Below, in pieces: positions 27,677 through 36,884 of a stretch of 64,000 nt of DNA (position 1 is the stretch's first letter; each line of letters opens with the position of its first letter). Position numbers and translations under genes: made by a program. Location of the stretch: contig DXWV01000055.1 in the NCBI GenBank assembly GCA_019416685.1, positions 131,340 to 195,339 of the forward strand, written 5' to 3'. A model generated the notes under the pieces. That model was not told the origin of the DNA, did no database searches, and was given only the letters and a program-made list of their open reading frames with translations. This DNA is from Bacteroides sp. (GTDB lineage Bacteria > Bacteroidota > Bacteroidia > Bacteroidales > Bacteroidaceae).

Positions 27677-29593
27677 TTATTTATTAATTAGTATATTCCG
27701 GATGACACATTCGTGTCCTTTACTCTTTTCGTTCTTCTCTTTGGAGATACGAACCATCAACTTATGTTCCCGGTCCGGATCTAACTCCGCTTCCAACACA
27801 TATGCCCAAGGGATGTAAAGGTTTTTACTCCACTCGGTATATGTGTCGAGTTTCTTGTAAGGAGCATTGTCCACACTATACTCCAATGTTCCTGAAAAAG
27901 GGCCGCAGACACAAAACAGACCTACGGCCCTGCCCTTAAATAAAAAACTAAAAGTAGAATTTATGGTGTTCGAGTAAAGCATTGGTACATTGACAAATCC
28001 CTTACGGGTACGGGTTTCATTATCCGGTTTCCATGATGCAACGTATTTCCATCCTTTGGAAAGCTGTGCCTGGCTGATATCAGCAAAAGAAGCATTATAA
28101 TAGCTGTTTACATCCAATGGAGGCTCGGGCACAGAATGCGCTTCCACTACATCAGAGGCAGACACACGGCTCCACATTTTATCTAAAAGATGCGCCAGAG
28201 AAGCTGCATAAATCTTATGTCCCGGTTCTGCCGGATGAATGCCGCCAAACTGTTTCCAATTAAACTCACCGGCGGCGATACGGTCGGATATCTCATGTGC
28301 CAGATGAACAGAAGGAATCAGATAATAATTAGCTACGCGTTCATGGTTCAGAATTACATCCGGTGTACGCCCCTGGGGATACATTTCCAGAAAAAGAGTG
28401 TGGATAAAGTGAAGCATAACAATATCCGTAGTCGGATTTGCCAACAAAGCATGACGTACTACCCCTTCCATACCCCGTACCTGATCAATGGCACAAAAAT
28501 AATTGGTATGGTCATTCACAGCCGCTTCTACAAACAAAAGATCAATATCGCCCTGCCGGAGCACATCTTGCTCCAATCTATACGAATGCGGAGTCGTTCC
28601 TGTAGAAGATATACCGGCATCTATAAACTCAAATTCGGTGAAAGGGAAACGTTGTCGGAGATACTCTTTAACCATATCCCGCCAACCACGCATCTCAGTA
28701 ATAGAACCACCCAGAAAAGCAACCCGCCCTTTGCGTTCTTTCTCAAAGCGAATGAAGGAGTTTTTCAATGTTCCCCGCTCATTCAGATATTGTTTTTTTT
28801 GATAACCGGGTTGATTGCGGCAGATAAAATCAACCACAGGTCCGGGATTTTCCAGACTATGAGGATGGTGATCTGCTCCTGGTTTAATAATCAACTCTAC
28901 AGGAGCACCCAACTGTTGATAGCGGTCACGTATCAACTTCATATTATCCCTGAAAGGCACCACACGATCACTATCACTGCAAACGGCAATGACAGGAACC
29001 CGCTGAGCAGCCAAAGGAGCCAGATTATCAAGAGGATTTCCTTTGAAAGTGTCTTTATCCACAGAGGTCATTCCCCATTCTTTAAGAAAATCATTCCAGA
29101 GTTTACTCTTCTCACCCGGCCAGCTGAACATATCGCAAACCGGATTGTCAAGATAGAGACAAGCTACTTTGTCCGGATTGGCTATTGCCCAGTTCAAGGC
29201 ATAATATCCACCACGACTAAAACCTTCAAGAGTTACTTTGGGAGAAAGATGCCAGGCAGCAAGCAGATAATCATAGAACTGCCTCCCCTGCTCCACAGCC
29301 TGAGGACTACCATAACGGTGGGTCATATCATAAAATACCACATGAAAACCTTTCTTCAACAATGCTTTGTCTACTGACGGGAAAGCATCAAAAAAAGCAG
29401 GACGCCATATCCATGGTTTCTCGTTTATTGCAGAATCGGGACACACAATGGTAGCATGTCTTCCATCAAATGTAAAATCATATCGGATATGCCCATTCCA
29501 TACAGACTGTTGAACATCTATATTTTCAGCATACAGTACAACTGGCAGGTTTATTAATAAAAAGGATATAAGAATAATTGCCTTGTTTTTCAT
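27677..29593 (-). CDS. Two-domain esterase: alpha/beta-hydrolase fused to SGNH hydrolase
   Basis: The exported protein (signal peptide to about residue 22) carries two different hydrolase folds. Residues about 45-260 form an alpha/beta-hydrolase with nucleophile Ser126 in GFSRGG, an acidic residue in CSDSDRVVP and His in GADHHPH. Residues about 285-490 form an SGNH/GDSL hydrolase with Ser297 in GGSIT, Asn in AAVND and His in GGIHP; the usual Asp of the DxxH block is replaced (Gly-Gly-Ile-His). The final 120 residues are a beta-sandwich. The pair could remove two kinds of ester (for example acetyl and methyl) from one pectic glycan. It heads a five- or six-gene operon and has a candidate HTCS-controlled promoter 80-140 bp upstream. 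Confidence 0.88.
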   Translation of the reverse strand: MKNKAIILISFLLINLPVVLYAENIDVQQSVWNGHIRYDFTFDGRHATIVCPDSAINEKPWIWRPAFFDAFPSVDKALLKKGFHVVFYDMTHRYGSPQAVEQGRQFYDYLLAAWHLSPKVTLEGFSRGGYYALNWAIANPDKVACLYLDNPVCDMFSWPGEKSKLWNDFLKEWGMTSVDKDTFKGNPLDNLAPLAAQRVPVIAVCSDSDRVVPFRDNMKLIRDRYQQLGAPVELIIKPGADHHPHSLENPGPVVDFICRNQPGYQKKQYLNERGTLKNSFIRFEKERKGRVAFLGGSITEMRGWRDMVKEYLRQRFPFTEFEFIDAGISSTGTTPHSYRLEQDVLRQGDIDLLFVEAAVNDHTNYFCAIDQVRGMEGVVRHALLANPTTDIVMLHFIHTLFLEMYPQGRTPDVILNHERVANYYLIPSVHLAHEISDRIAAGEFNWKQFGGIHPAEPGHKIYAASLAHLLDKMWSRVSASDVVEAHSVPEPPLDVNSYYNASFADISQAQLSKGWKYVASWKPDNETRTRKGFVNVPMLYSNTINSTFSFLFKGRAVGLFCVCGPFSGTLEYSVDNAPYKKLDTYTEWSKNLYIPWAYVLEAELDPDREHKLMVRISKEKNEKSKGHECVIRNILINK

Positions 29594-29674
29594 ACAACAG
29601 GATTACATTGGTTTGTGTACAAAGAAAACCGATTTAATGCGAACTCAGGATAACTATTATTTCAGATACTATCA

Positions 29675-29733
29675 GAAACATATCATATATGAGAGTGAGA
29701 CAATAGTGACAACGAAATGAGACAATAGTGACA
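29675..29733 (-). promoter_or_regulatory. Candidate HTCS-controlled promoter with 22-bp-period direct repeat
   Basis: TGAGACAATAGTGACA occurs at 29696-29711 and again at 29718-29733, exactly 22 bp apart (two helical turns, as expected for an AraC-type dimer). On the - strand a -33 TTG (29703-29701) lies inside the proximal copy and is followed after 18 bp by TATGTTTC (29682-29675), close to TAnnTTTG. The esterase ATG is 82 bp further on. The HTCS gene with an AraC-type output domain is the next gene upstream. Confidence 0.55.
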
Positions 29734-29854
29734 GAAAAAGGGAGAAGGGAGAATGGAGAGGGGAAAAGAAAGCAATCAATAGTGCTCTTTACTATTGCAC
29801 GGTGTTATTCATTGACTAAGTCGAGGAGAAAGATATCCACGGACAGTATGCAGA

Positions 29855-29951
29855 GTTGTTTTACATGTACATCTAAAGCAGTACGACATGTACATCTCGT
29901 GCAGTATGACATGTGCATGTCGTACTGCTTTAGATGTACATGTAAAACAAC
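29855..29951. repeat. 36-bp perfect inverted repeat overlaid on 23-bp direct repeats
   Basis: Bases 29855-29890 are perfectly complementary to 29916-29951 (36 bp, 25-nt loop). Within the structure a 23-bp unit beginning ACATGTACATCT starts at 29863 and 29886, with a degenerate third start at 29909, so the left arm and loop are also tandem repeats. The element lies in the 484-bp gap between the HTCS gene and the esterase operon. No T-tract follows, so it is not a simple terminator. Confidence 0.85.
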
Positions 29952-29967
29952 GAACAGTAGAATGTGC

Positions 29968-30077
29968 GTACACCTCCCCCTACACTGAAGAACATCTTCT
30001 CTCAGAGGGAGATAAACTACACTGCCACCCTGCATAGTACTTCTCCATTCTCCCTTCTTTTCAACTCTCCCTTCAAT
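29968..30077. repeat. Composite intergenic repeat, copy 1 (CACCTCCCC ... CTCTCAGAGGG)
   Basis: This stretch, directly after the HTCS stop on the - strand, contains CACCTCCCC followed by CTCTCAGAGGGAGA, CACTGCC and CATAGTACTTCTCC. The same order of blocks recurs at 36798-36884 and 39163-39248. It looks like a dispersed extragenic element of this genome. Confidence 0.5.
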
Positions 30078-33000
30078 TCAAATTCCCGCTTGCTTCTTCT
30101 GGATAAACTCCGTTGGAGTGTATCCGTAAAAGCTTTTGAAAGAATTAGAGAAATACGAATGACTGTTGAACCCAAGCAATGCTGCAACTTCTGACACACT
30201 CATATCCGATTCTTTCAACATCTTTGCAGCTATTTCAAGACGTTTGTTACGGATCAGTTCGGTAGGTGAAAGTTCAGTAATAGACTTCAATTTACGGTAT
30301 AAATTGGCCCGGCTGATACCAATTTCCTGGCAAAGCATTTCTACTCCCAGATTCTGATCTGAAATATTCTTTTCAATCACCTCAAACAGTTTCTGTGAGA
30401 AACGTTCATCAGCAGAAACAACTTCTATCCCCATTTCATCGGGAGAGAAACGCTTGCCGTATAACTTCTTCAGCTGTGCCCTGCTCTCCAATAAGCTACG
30501 AATACGCAACCGCAACACATCCATATTGAAAGGCTTGATAATGTAATCATCTGCTCCGGCAGAAAAACCTTCTTTGATATGCATCACCATAGAACGTGCT
30601 GTCATCAAGATCACAGGAATATGACCAATACGCACATCGTTCTTTATCATAGAACACAGTTCGAGTCCGTTACGTTTAGGCATCATGATATCACTCAATA
30701 CCAAATCAGGAAAGTGACTCACTGCTTTCTCATACCCCCTCACTCCATTGGAAGCTTCTATAATATCATAATCATTCTCAAGGGATTTATGAAGGTATTC
30801 GCGAACATCTTTATCATCTTCCACCAGCAATATTTTATACTTCTGCCGCGCAAAATCTTCCGGTGCGGAAACACCGGGAGCAGATGCAGGAGGAGCAGCA
30901 GGCGCTACCGTTATTGACTCTGACATTTCCGTTCCGCCATTGGCTATATCCAATGAGTCGGCCTGAGAGTCCATAATCCCCTCTTCGCCAATAGAAGTAT
31001 CTATTTCTTCTTCTTTAAAGGCCATAGAACTGATGGGTAACACCACAACAAAACAAGCTCCCGGATGATCCATATCCTCAATAAAAATACCTCCACGGCA
31101 TAACTTTACTATTGAATACACCAAGCTCAATCCGATACCTGTACCAGGGACATTAGCGACCGTAGACTCCGGAACCTGATAGAAAGGAATAAATACTTTA
31201 TCGCGTTCTTCTTTAGAAATTCCCTTACCGAAATCTTCTATTCGTAACATTAAATAACACATTTCGTTACAATCGGCTTTAGAACAAATCTCACTCCGGT
31301 AACGTTCATCCAACTTTTCATAAGAGTAACTGCGTACCAACATCTTTATTTGCTTACCGGCAGGAGTATATTTAAAGGCATTGGAAAGTAAGTTGAAAAC
31401 GAGTTTTTCCAACAAAGATTTATCATACCAGGCATCTATTTCCTCCGGTTGGCAATCAAGACGGAAATCTATCTCATTCGTCTGCGCTACCTGACTGAAA
31501 GCATAATAAATCTCCTTTATAAACTCACAGACATTTCCTTTACTGACACGTAGCTGCATATTACCTGTCTGATTCTTCTGTAAATCCATCATCTGATTGA
31601 CGAGTAATAATAACTTCCGGGCATTCTTATAAATAATCCCCAGACGTTCACGCAGTTCACTGGGTAACCCCACTTGTTTTATCATCTCTTCAAACGGAGT
31701 GATGATAAGCAGCAACGGCGTACGAAGTTCATGCGAGAAATTAGTAAACAGGCGGAGCTTGGCCTGATGCAATTCTTCTTGTTGACGTTTCTCAAGCTGT
31801 TCTACACGAAGGTTCTCACGCAAACGACGGCGGGCATTCATATAGAACAAAATAATATATATCACGCAAGAAAGTAATAATATGTAGAATACATATGCAT
31901 ACCATGTAGCCCATATAGGCGGATGAACAACGATGTGCAAGGACCGACCTTCGTTATTCCACAGTCCGTCATTGTTGGACGCACGAACATGGAACGTATA
32001 TTCACCCGGACGCAGATTGGTATAATAAGCCGAAGTACGCCCTCCCGCTTCATTCCAGCCTGTATCATATCCTTCCAGACGATAGGCATATCGATTCATA
32101 TTATTGAATACAAAGTTCAGTGCCCAATAATCAATAGATATATTATTCTCATTATAAGAAAGGTGTATCTCGGACATATCATCCAACACACCGGGAAGTA
32201 TACCGGAAGCATCACCCGGAGAAACAGGTTGATTATTAACACTTAACTGCTCCAGTACGATAGGCGGAATATAACTGTTAACCTGCATCCTCAATGGTTG
32301 GAAAGTAATAAAACCATTGTTTGCCGTAAAGCAGATTGTACCATCGGGCATAGATGTTCCTCCGTGTAACGTAAACTCACGGACATCAACCCCATTACCT
32401 CTCTCGTAATTGTGTACCTTACCTGTCTTAGGATTATAGACAGCCACTCCCTGTGACGTACTCATCCACAAATTGCCATCCCTCCCGATAATGAGTTTAC
32501 AGACATTATTGTCAAGCAGGCCTTCCTGTTTCGTCACACAAAGATCGGCGCCACGTTCCGGATCAAAACGGAAAATACCACTGCCATAAGTAGAAATCCA
32601 GATATCACCCGATTTGGTGCGATCTATGCTGGAGATATAATTGCCCGGTATGAATCCTTTGCTACTGGGAAAAGTATCTTTCCGGTAGTTATCCACTACT
32701 CCGGTATTCATATCATAACGATAAATTCCCGTAGAACGGGTACCGATTAACATTACCCCTTCCCGCTCTTCAAAAAGGCAACGGATACCAGGCATACTTA
32801 CTTTCCGTCCCTGTGCATCTTCAAAAGTGTCTAACACCTTTCCATCCGGCGTAAAGCAAGCCAATGCGGATTCACGCCGGATAGTAGATGCCCAGAGATT
32901 GCCCCTGCTATCACGAAGTAACGAGTAAATCACTGCCGATTCAGGATATTTATAGAATAACGAGAATTTACGGGTACGAAGATCAAAGCGATAAATTTCG

Positions 33001-34265
33001 CCAAAAGCTGTTCCGCACCAGATACAATCATCTTCCGGCAATACAGTCTTTATTATATTCGAATTATGAAGGGAAGGAGCTGTACGATCAAGCAAATAAA
33101 ACTCTGTGCGCTGAGTTTCAGGGCTATAATTCAACAACCCATGTCCTTCTGTTGCAAGCCATAAACTACCATCCTTGTCGGCACAAGCCGTACTGTAAAT
33201 ACCGGTTTGTATATTCAGCCTGTATCCGGGATCATGACGGACAAAGCGGTTCATAAGTTTTGAAAGCATTGTAATACCACCGGAATATGTACCAATCCAC
33301 AGTATCTTAGCACTCGAAAGACAAAAGGCATAAACTGAAAAATGTCCCAGCGAATGAGTACTTCCACTATAGTCAGCCACTTTTTCTATATTACGGGTAG
33401 TAAGGTTAAGAGCAAAAATACCGTCATAAGTGCCGATAAGCAACTGTCCGTCCCATTCTACAAGACAGCGTATAAAATCATTCTTCAAACCACTGTTTTT
33501 ACTTGTATAATGAGTAATACGGTTGTTGCGCAAATCAATGCAATTCAGACCATAGAGGTGACAGCCTACCCATATCTGTTTCAAATGATCTTCATAAATA
33601 CTTGAAACAGCATTATTTGACAAAGCCAGATTAGTCTGTTGTGAATAGTGGCTGATAACCTGCATCTGTTGATCGCAAACATATACACCATCGTCATGTG
33701 TACCTATCCAGAACTTACCCGTTGAATCCTCAAATATGACAGATACACTAATTGAACCACCTCCATCTATAATCTCAATCGGAAAGAAACGATCTTCCTG
33801 TGGCTTATAAAGAAAAATACCCTTCCGATTGCCTACCCATACACGTCCGGAACGATCTACAAAAACAGATTGTACAGCATCTCTCAGTATACCTTTATCG
33901 TCCAGATAACGACGAATACGATTCGTATGCTGACAAAGACGATTAAGTCCATAACCGGTCCCTATCCAAAGCGCGCGACCGGGTTCTTCGGCCAAAGAAA
34001 GAATATCGCTATTAGTAAGACTCAATGAGTCAGATGGATTCTCCTGATAGACTGTATACTCTTTCCCATTATAACGATTCAGCCCATTTTTAGTCCCCAA
34101 CCAGATATACCCCCTGGAGTCCTGATGAATGACCCTGACAGAAAGTTGTGAAAGCCCCTCATTAATATGCGGACTATAATAAAATGAGTTTCTTATATCC
34201 TGTGCCAGGGTATAAGACATACCTGTCAGCAACAGATATGTCAACAATAGTGTTTTTCTTAGCAT
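30078..34265 (-). CDS. Hybrid two-component system sensor/regulator (HTCS) of the PUL
   Basis: A single 1395-residue protein carries a whole signalling pathway. Order: signal peptide (about 1-22), two-component regulator propeller repeats (about 40-690; repeated W(L/I)GT blocks such as GYIWLGTKNGLNRY), Y_Y_Y domain (about 700-775), one transmembrane helix (about 785-805), histidine kinase with His845 in FSHELRTP and an ATPase with GTGIGLSLVYSI, receiver with phospho-acceptor Asp1192 in LSDIMMPKRNG, and a C-terminal AraC-type HTH (NLYRKLKSITELSPTE, then SHSYFSNSFKSFYGYTPTEF). The periplasmic sensor binds a PUL breakdown product and the HTH activates PUL genes. It is bracketed by candidate operators at 29696-29733 and 34358-34387. 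Its presence at the centre of the locus supports one regulon for the enzyme genes. Confidence 0.97.
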   Translation of the reverse strand: MLRKTLLLTYLLLTGMSYTLAQDIRNSFYYSPHINEGLSQLSVRVIHQDSRGYIWLGTKNGLNRYNGKEYTVYQENPSDSLSLTNSDILSLAEEPGRALWIGTGYGLNRLCQHTNRIRRYLDDKGILRDAVQSVFVDRSGRVWVGNRKGIFLYKPQEDRFFPIEIIDGGGSISVSVIFEDSTGKFWIGTHDDGVYVCDQQMQVISHYSQQTNLALSNNAVSSIYEDHLKQIWVGCHLYGLNCIDLRNNRITHYTSKNSGLKNDFIRCLVEWDGQLLIGTYDGIFALNLTTRNIEKVADYSGSTHSLGHFSVYAFCLSSAKILWIGTYSGGITMLSKLMNRFVRHDPGYRLNIQTGIYSTACADKDGSLWLATEGHGLLNYSPETQRTEFYLLDRTAPSLHNSNIIKTVLPEDDCIWCGTAFGEIYRFDLRTRKFSLFYKYPESAVIYSLLRDSRGNLWASTIRRESALACFTPDGKVLDTFEDAQGRKVSMPGIRCLFEEREGVMLIGTRSTGIYRYDMNTGVVDNYRKDTFPSSKGFIPGNYISSIDRTKSGDIWISTYGSGIFRFDPERGADLCVTKQEGLLDNNVCKLIIGRDGNLWMSTSQGVAVYNPKTGKVHNYERGNGVDVREFTLHGGTSMPDGTICFTANNGFITFQPLRMQVNSYIPPIVLEQLSVNNQPVSPGDASGILPGVLDDMSEIHLSYNENNISIDYWALNFVFNNMNRYAYRLEGYDTGWNEAGGRTSAYYTNLRPGEYTFHVRASNNDGLWNNEGRSLHIVVHPPIWATWYAYVFYILLLSCVIYIILFYMNARRRLRENLRVEQLEKRQQEELHQAKLRLFTNFSHELRTPLLLIITPFEEMIKQVGLPSELRERLGIIYKNARKLLLLVNQMMDLQKNQTGNMQLRVSKGNVCEFIKEIYYAFSQVAQTNEIDFRLDCQPEEIDAWYDKSLLEKLVFNLLSNAFKYTPAGKQIKMLVRSYSYEKLDERYRSEICSKADCNEMCYLMLRIEDFGKGISKEERDKVFIPFYQVPESTVANVPGTGIGLSLVYSIVKLCRGGIFIEDMDHPGACFVVVLPISSMAFKEEEIDTSIGEEGIMDSQADSLDIANGGTEMSESITVAPAAPPASAPGVSAPEDFARQKYKILLVEDDKDVREYLHKSLENDYDIIEASNGVRGYEKAVSHFPDLVLSDIMMPKRNGLELCSMIKNDVRIGHIPVILMTARSMVMHIKEGFSAGADDYIIKPFNMDVLRLRIRSLLESRAQLKKLYGKRFSPDEMGIEVVSADERFSQKLFEVIEKNISDQNLGVEMLCQEIGISRANLYRKLKSITELSPTELIRNKRLEIAAKMLKESDMSVSEVAALLGFNSHSYFSNSFKSFYGYTPTEFIQKKQAGI

Positions 34266-34294
34266 GGTTATAGTTTCGATAGATTAATACATAG

Positions 34295-34387
34295 CAAATA
34301 TAATAAAAACCTATAAACAGTAGAACTCTCCTTTTACATATATTCAAAAAGAGAAATGAAATGAGACGATAATTATAGAAAAAGAGA
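34295..34387 (-). promoter_or_regulatory. HTCS promoter -7 box and operator-like block
   Basis: The - strand has TATATTTG at 34302-34295 (exact TAnnTTTG; no clear -33), giving a leader of about 23 nt before the ATG at 34265. Further upstream, 34358-34387 (starting GAAATGAGACGATAATTATA) matches 29714-29743 (starting GAAATGAGACAATAGTGACA) at roughly three quarters of 30 positions, suggesting a weaker copy of the same operator and possible autoregulation. Confidence 0.45.
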
Positions 34388-34464
34388 CAGAAACTATACC
34401 CCTGTTTCCGAAAAAAGAGACAAAGCCATCACTGCTATCTAAAAGAAGTACCGAAAAACAAAAA

Positions 34465-34498
34465 TATCCCGGTAAAAGAAATAGATCTTACCGGGATA
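34465..34498 (-). terminator. Rho-independent terminator after the six-hairpin glycosidase gene
   Basis: TATCCCGGTAA (34465-34475) and TTACCGGGATA (34488-34498) form an 11-bp stem with a 12-nt loop. Read on the - strand it is followed by TTTTTGTTTTT, and it lies 25 bp after the stop of the 34523-36544 gene. Confidence 0.85.
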
Positions 34499-34522
34499 AA
34501 GAAAAAGTGACTGAACAGAGTT

Positions 34523-36544
34523 TTATAGTTTCACTGTCATAGTCTGCCCTTCGTTAATGGTTTTCTTTATAGTTTTTTTCCCATTGATAATTGTAACCAC
34601 CAACTTACTACCAGCACGTTTCACCTGTATATCAAAGTCAGCACCAAAGGCACGCACATGATTCAGATTGGCATATTCCCACTCTTGCGGAAGACGCGGA
34701 GTCATTTCAAAACTACGCAAACCTGTGGGGCGAATACCAAAAAGCCCTTCTGTATAGATACGGCAATAAAGCCCACTTTCGGCAGAGAGATGACGCTGAT
34801 TACCTTCGGGCCAGGCCTCAATAGCATACGGTACATGATCGCCCAACAGACGGCGATGAGAATACTTCTTGAGAAATGCCATACCGCGACCCACTTCTCC
34901 TGCAGCAATTGTACCACGAAGTGCATAGAGAGTGGAACGATCCCAGAAGGTTTCCGTACCAGCCTGAGTTAACAGTCCATCGTCTGTCCAGAGGCGAGGT
35001 GAGAAAAGAGCATCGATAGTACCTTTTGCACGAGTATAAATACCCACAGTAAGCGGCATGCAGATCCAGGAACGAAGGATATCATTACCTTCATAGTATC
35101 GATAACTGGGGAAACCTTCTATTTCGTAACCAAAGTGTGATTCAATGGCCTGTTCCAAATCATCAGCTTGGCGGGTATATGTTTTGATTTGTGCAGAAGA
35201 AATACCCAGTTCACGTCCCAAAAGGGCAGCAGAACGTAGCGCGTCATAATAGAGTGAAGAAGTACAAAGATTAGCATCTCCTGCAGGAAAACGATTTTCA
35301 AGTTCATCAGAGTTAGAAGCTACCACACCGGCAGGTGTCAGCTTACGGTGACAGTATTCCAGACACCATTCGATAAGAGGCCATAACTCCCGGGCTTCTT
35401 CTTTATCACCACGGGCAAGGGCATACCGGGCAGCACCATAAGCAATCATAGCCCCATCTCCCCGGTCTTTGGCTCCATGCCAAGTGCCTACCCCTTCGGA
35501 AATGATAGAACTGGGAATAGGACGGTATTCATCATTCATAAAACGAGCAAAATGCCGGAAAGAGTTCAAAGCAGATTCATTACCTATTTCATATCCCAGA
35601 TAAGGGAAGAAAGGATTGATATACTCTGCCTGGTCATTGGCCCAGATAGCTGCATAATATGCTTCGCCACCGGGACCATGCATCAGACCGCCTTTTGTAC
35701 GATAGATACTTTCGGCTCCACGAAGCTTGGCAAAAGCAAACATACGATTTAATACAGGGTCGGGAGTGTCAAGTATAAGATTGTTCCACCATTGATTGAT
35801 CAGTGCCTGACGTCCGGCACGTTCCGATTCAATATTAATGCGGGACAATGCTGCATCACCTGCTTTACGACCGGAAAAAATAGCATAGAACTCGAGTTTA
35901 CCACCTGGCTCCACCTTAAAAGTTCCGTTTTTTGAAAGAGAGGCTTCAATGGTATAAGCGCCATAAACTCCAGCTTCCCCAGGAGTATTATACATCACTT
36001 TCCACTCGGGAACACGCATTGTGACAGGGTGCTCTCCGGCATTGGTAAAAGAATACTCCTCACAATAATAATCATTATTGGGCGAAGGATATAGGGTTCG
36101 GGTCAGTTGAATAGCATTCTCTACTTCTTTCCGGCTACGAATATAACCAAAAGAACTACGAATTGTCATGATACCATTAAAGTTAATATCGCTGACACGT
36201 TCATTTAGCAAAGTCTGATCGTCAATAGTAACCATAGCCGGGATATTGACCTCAAAACGTTGCTTGAGATTGTTTTGTGTTTTATTGGGTTGCATACGAA
36301 GCATGGGGAAGACAAGACTGCGATTGAGGTGAAAAGCCCCGTCAGCATCTACTCCATAACGAAGAACAACAGAGAGACGCTGTCCACTCATTTCAAGATG
36401 ATCATAATGGGGAATGTCTTCTTTAATCTGCCAACGAATAGAACCTTCGGGAGTGATATCCCAACGGTCTTTATTCTGTGCCGAAAGGGTTAATCCGGCA
36501 AAGACAAAGAAAAGAGATAGAGAGATTAGTTTTTTGTTCATCAT
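34523..36544 (-). CDS. Six-hairpin ((alpha/alpha)6) glycosidase-like protein
   Basis: The exported protein (signal peptide to about residue 22, ending TLSAQ) has an N-terminal beta-sandwich of about 240 residues and a helical catalytic-type domain from about 260, the two-domain shape of many inverting glycosidases with an (alpha/alpha)6 barrel. Acidic residues likely to matter are in AAIWANDQAEY, EGVGTWHGAKDRGDGA, ASNSDELENRFPAGD and ETFWDRST. I cannot place it in a numbered GH family with confidence. It is the last gene before the HTCS and is followed by its own terminator. The context (GH36, GH31, GH97, GH28 upstream) suggests action on a galactose/uronic-acid-containing glycan. Confidence 0.75.
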   Translation of the reverse strand: MMNKKLISLSLFFVFAGLTLSAQNKDRWDITPEGSIRWQIKEDIPHYDHLEMSGQRLSVVLRYGVDADGAFHLNRSLVFPMLRMQPNKTQNNLKQRFEVNIPAMVTIDDQTLLNERVSDINFNGIMTIRSSFGYIRSRKEVENAIQLTRTLYPSPNNDYYCEEYSFTNAGEHPVTMRVPEWKVMYNTPGEAGVYGAYTIEASLSKNGTFKVEPGGKLEFYAIFSGRKAGDAALSRINIESERAGRQALINQWWNNLILDTPDPVLNRMFAFAKLRGAESIYRTKGGLMHGPGGEAYYAAIWANDQAEYINPFFPYLGYEIGNESALNSFRHFARFMNDEYRPIPSSIISEGVGTWHGAKDRGDGAMIAYGAARYALARGDKEEARELWPLIEWCLEYCHRKLTPAGVVASNSDELENRFPAGDANLCTSSLYYDALRSAALLGRELGISSAQIKTYTRQADDLEQAIESHFGYEIEGFPSYRYYEGNDILRSWICMPLTVGIYTRAKGTIDALFSPRLWTDDGLLTQAGTETFWDRSTLYALRGTIAAGEVGRGMAFLKKYSHRRLLGDHVPYAIEAWPEGNQRHLSAESGLYCRIYTEGLFGIRPTGLRSFEMTPRLPQEWEYANLNHVRAFGADFDIQVKRAGSKLVVTIINGKKTIKKTINEGQTMTVKL

Positions 36545-36884
36545 AATTATTATTTAATGGGTTATGAATATCATTCAACAGGCAATCTGCCTGTATCCAC
36601 TTTGACTGTGTGCAGTCCACACCTTGCCTGCATGCAGTATATAGGCGTAGGCTACATACAGGCAAGGCGTTAACTACAAACAGGCCTTACAAAATGTAAA
36701 CGGAACATCAATTGTGCAAATTACGCAAATAAATTTGTAAGAATAGCGTTCCATCGAAGATAAATAATGTAACAATCAAACTGCTTTATGCCGACGTACC
36801 TCCCCCTCCCTTTTGAGCCCTCCTCTTTCCAGGGAAGATATAGCCCCCAGCGCAGCCCCACTGTCCACTATCAATTGTCAACTG
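36545..36884. repeat. 340-bp gap with CAGGC hairpins and composite intergenic repeat, copy 2
   Basis: No gene is seen. CCTTGCCTG (36622-36630) pairs with CAGGCAAGG (36659-36667), and a smaller AGGCA/TGCCT hairpin lies near 36580-36592. From 36798 the second copy of the composite repeat follows: ACCTCCCC, CCTCTTTCCAGGG, then CAGCCCCACTGTCC leading into a CAATTGTCAACTGTC-type simple array that runs into the end of the GH36 gene. Confidence 0.55.

Noticed and set aside
28190..29377. 395-codon frame antisense to the double esterase
   Set aside because: It is the shadow of the esterase gene; composition is unlike a protein (many Ile/His/Arg/Thr) and no domain is visible.
29855..29951. Intrinsic terminator of the HTCS gene
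   Set aside because: The stem is far longer than needed, lies 127 bp after the stop and is not followed by a T-tract on either strand.
29728..30035. Two Cys-rich small frames on both strands over the long inverted repeat
   Set aside because: Both are created by the palindrome itself; the strands encode similar peptides because the DNA is symmetric.
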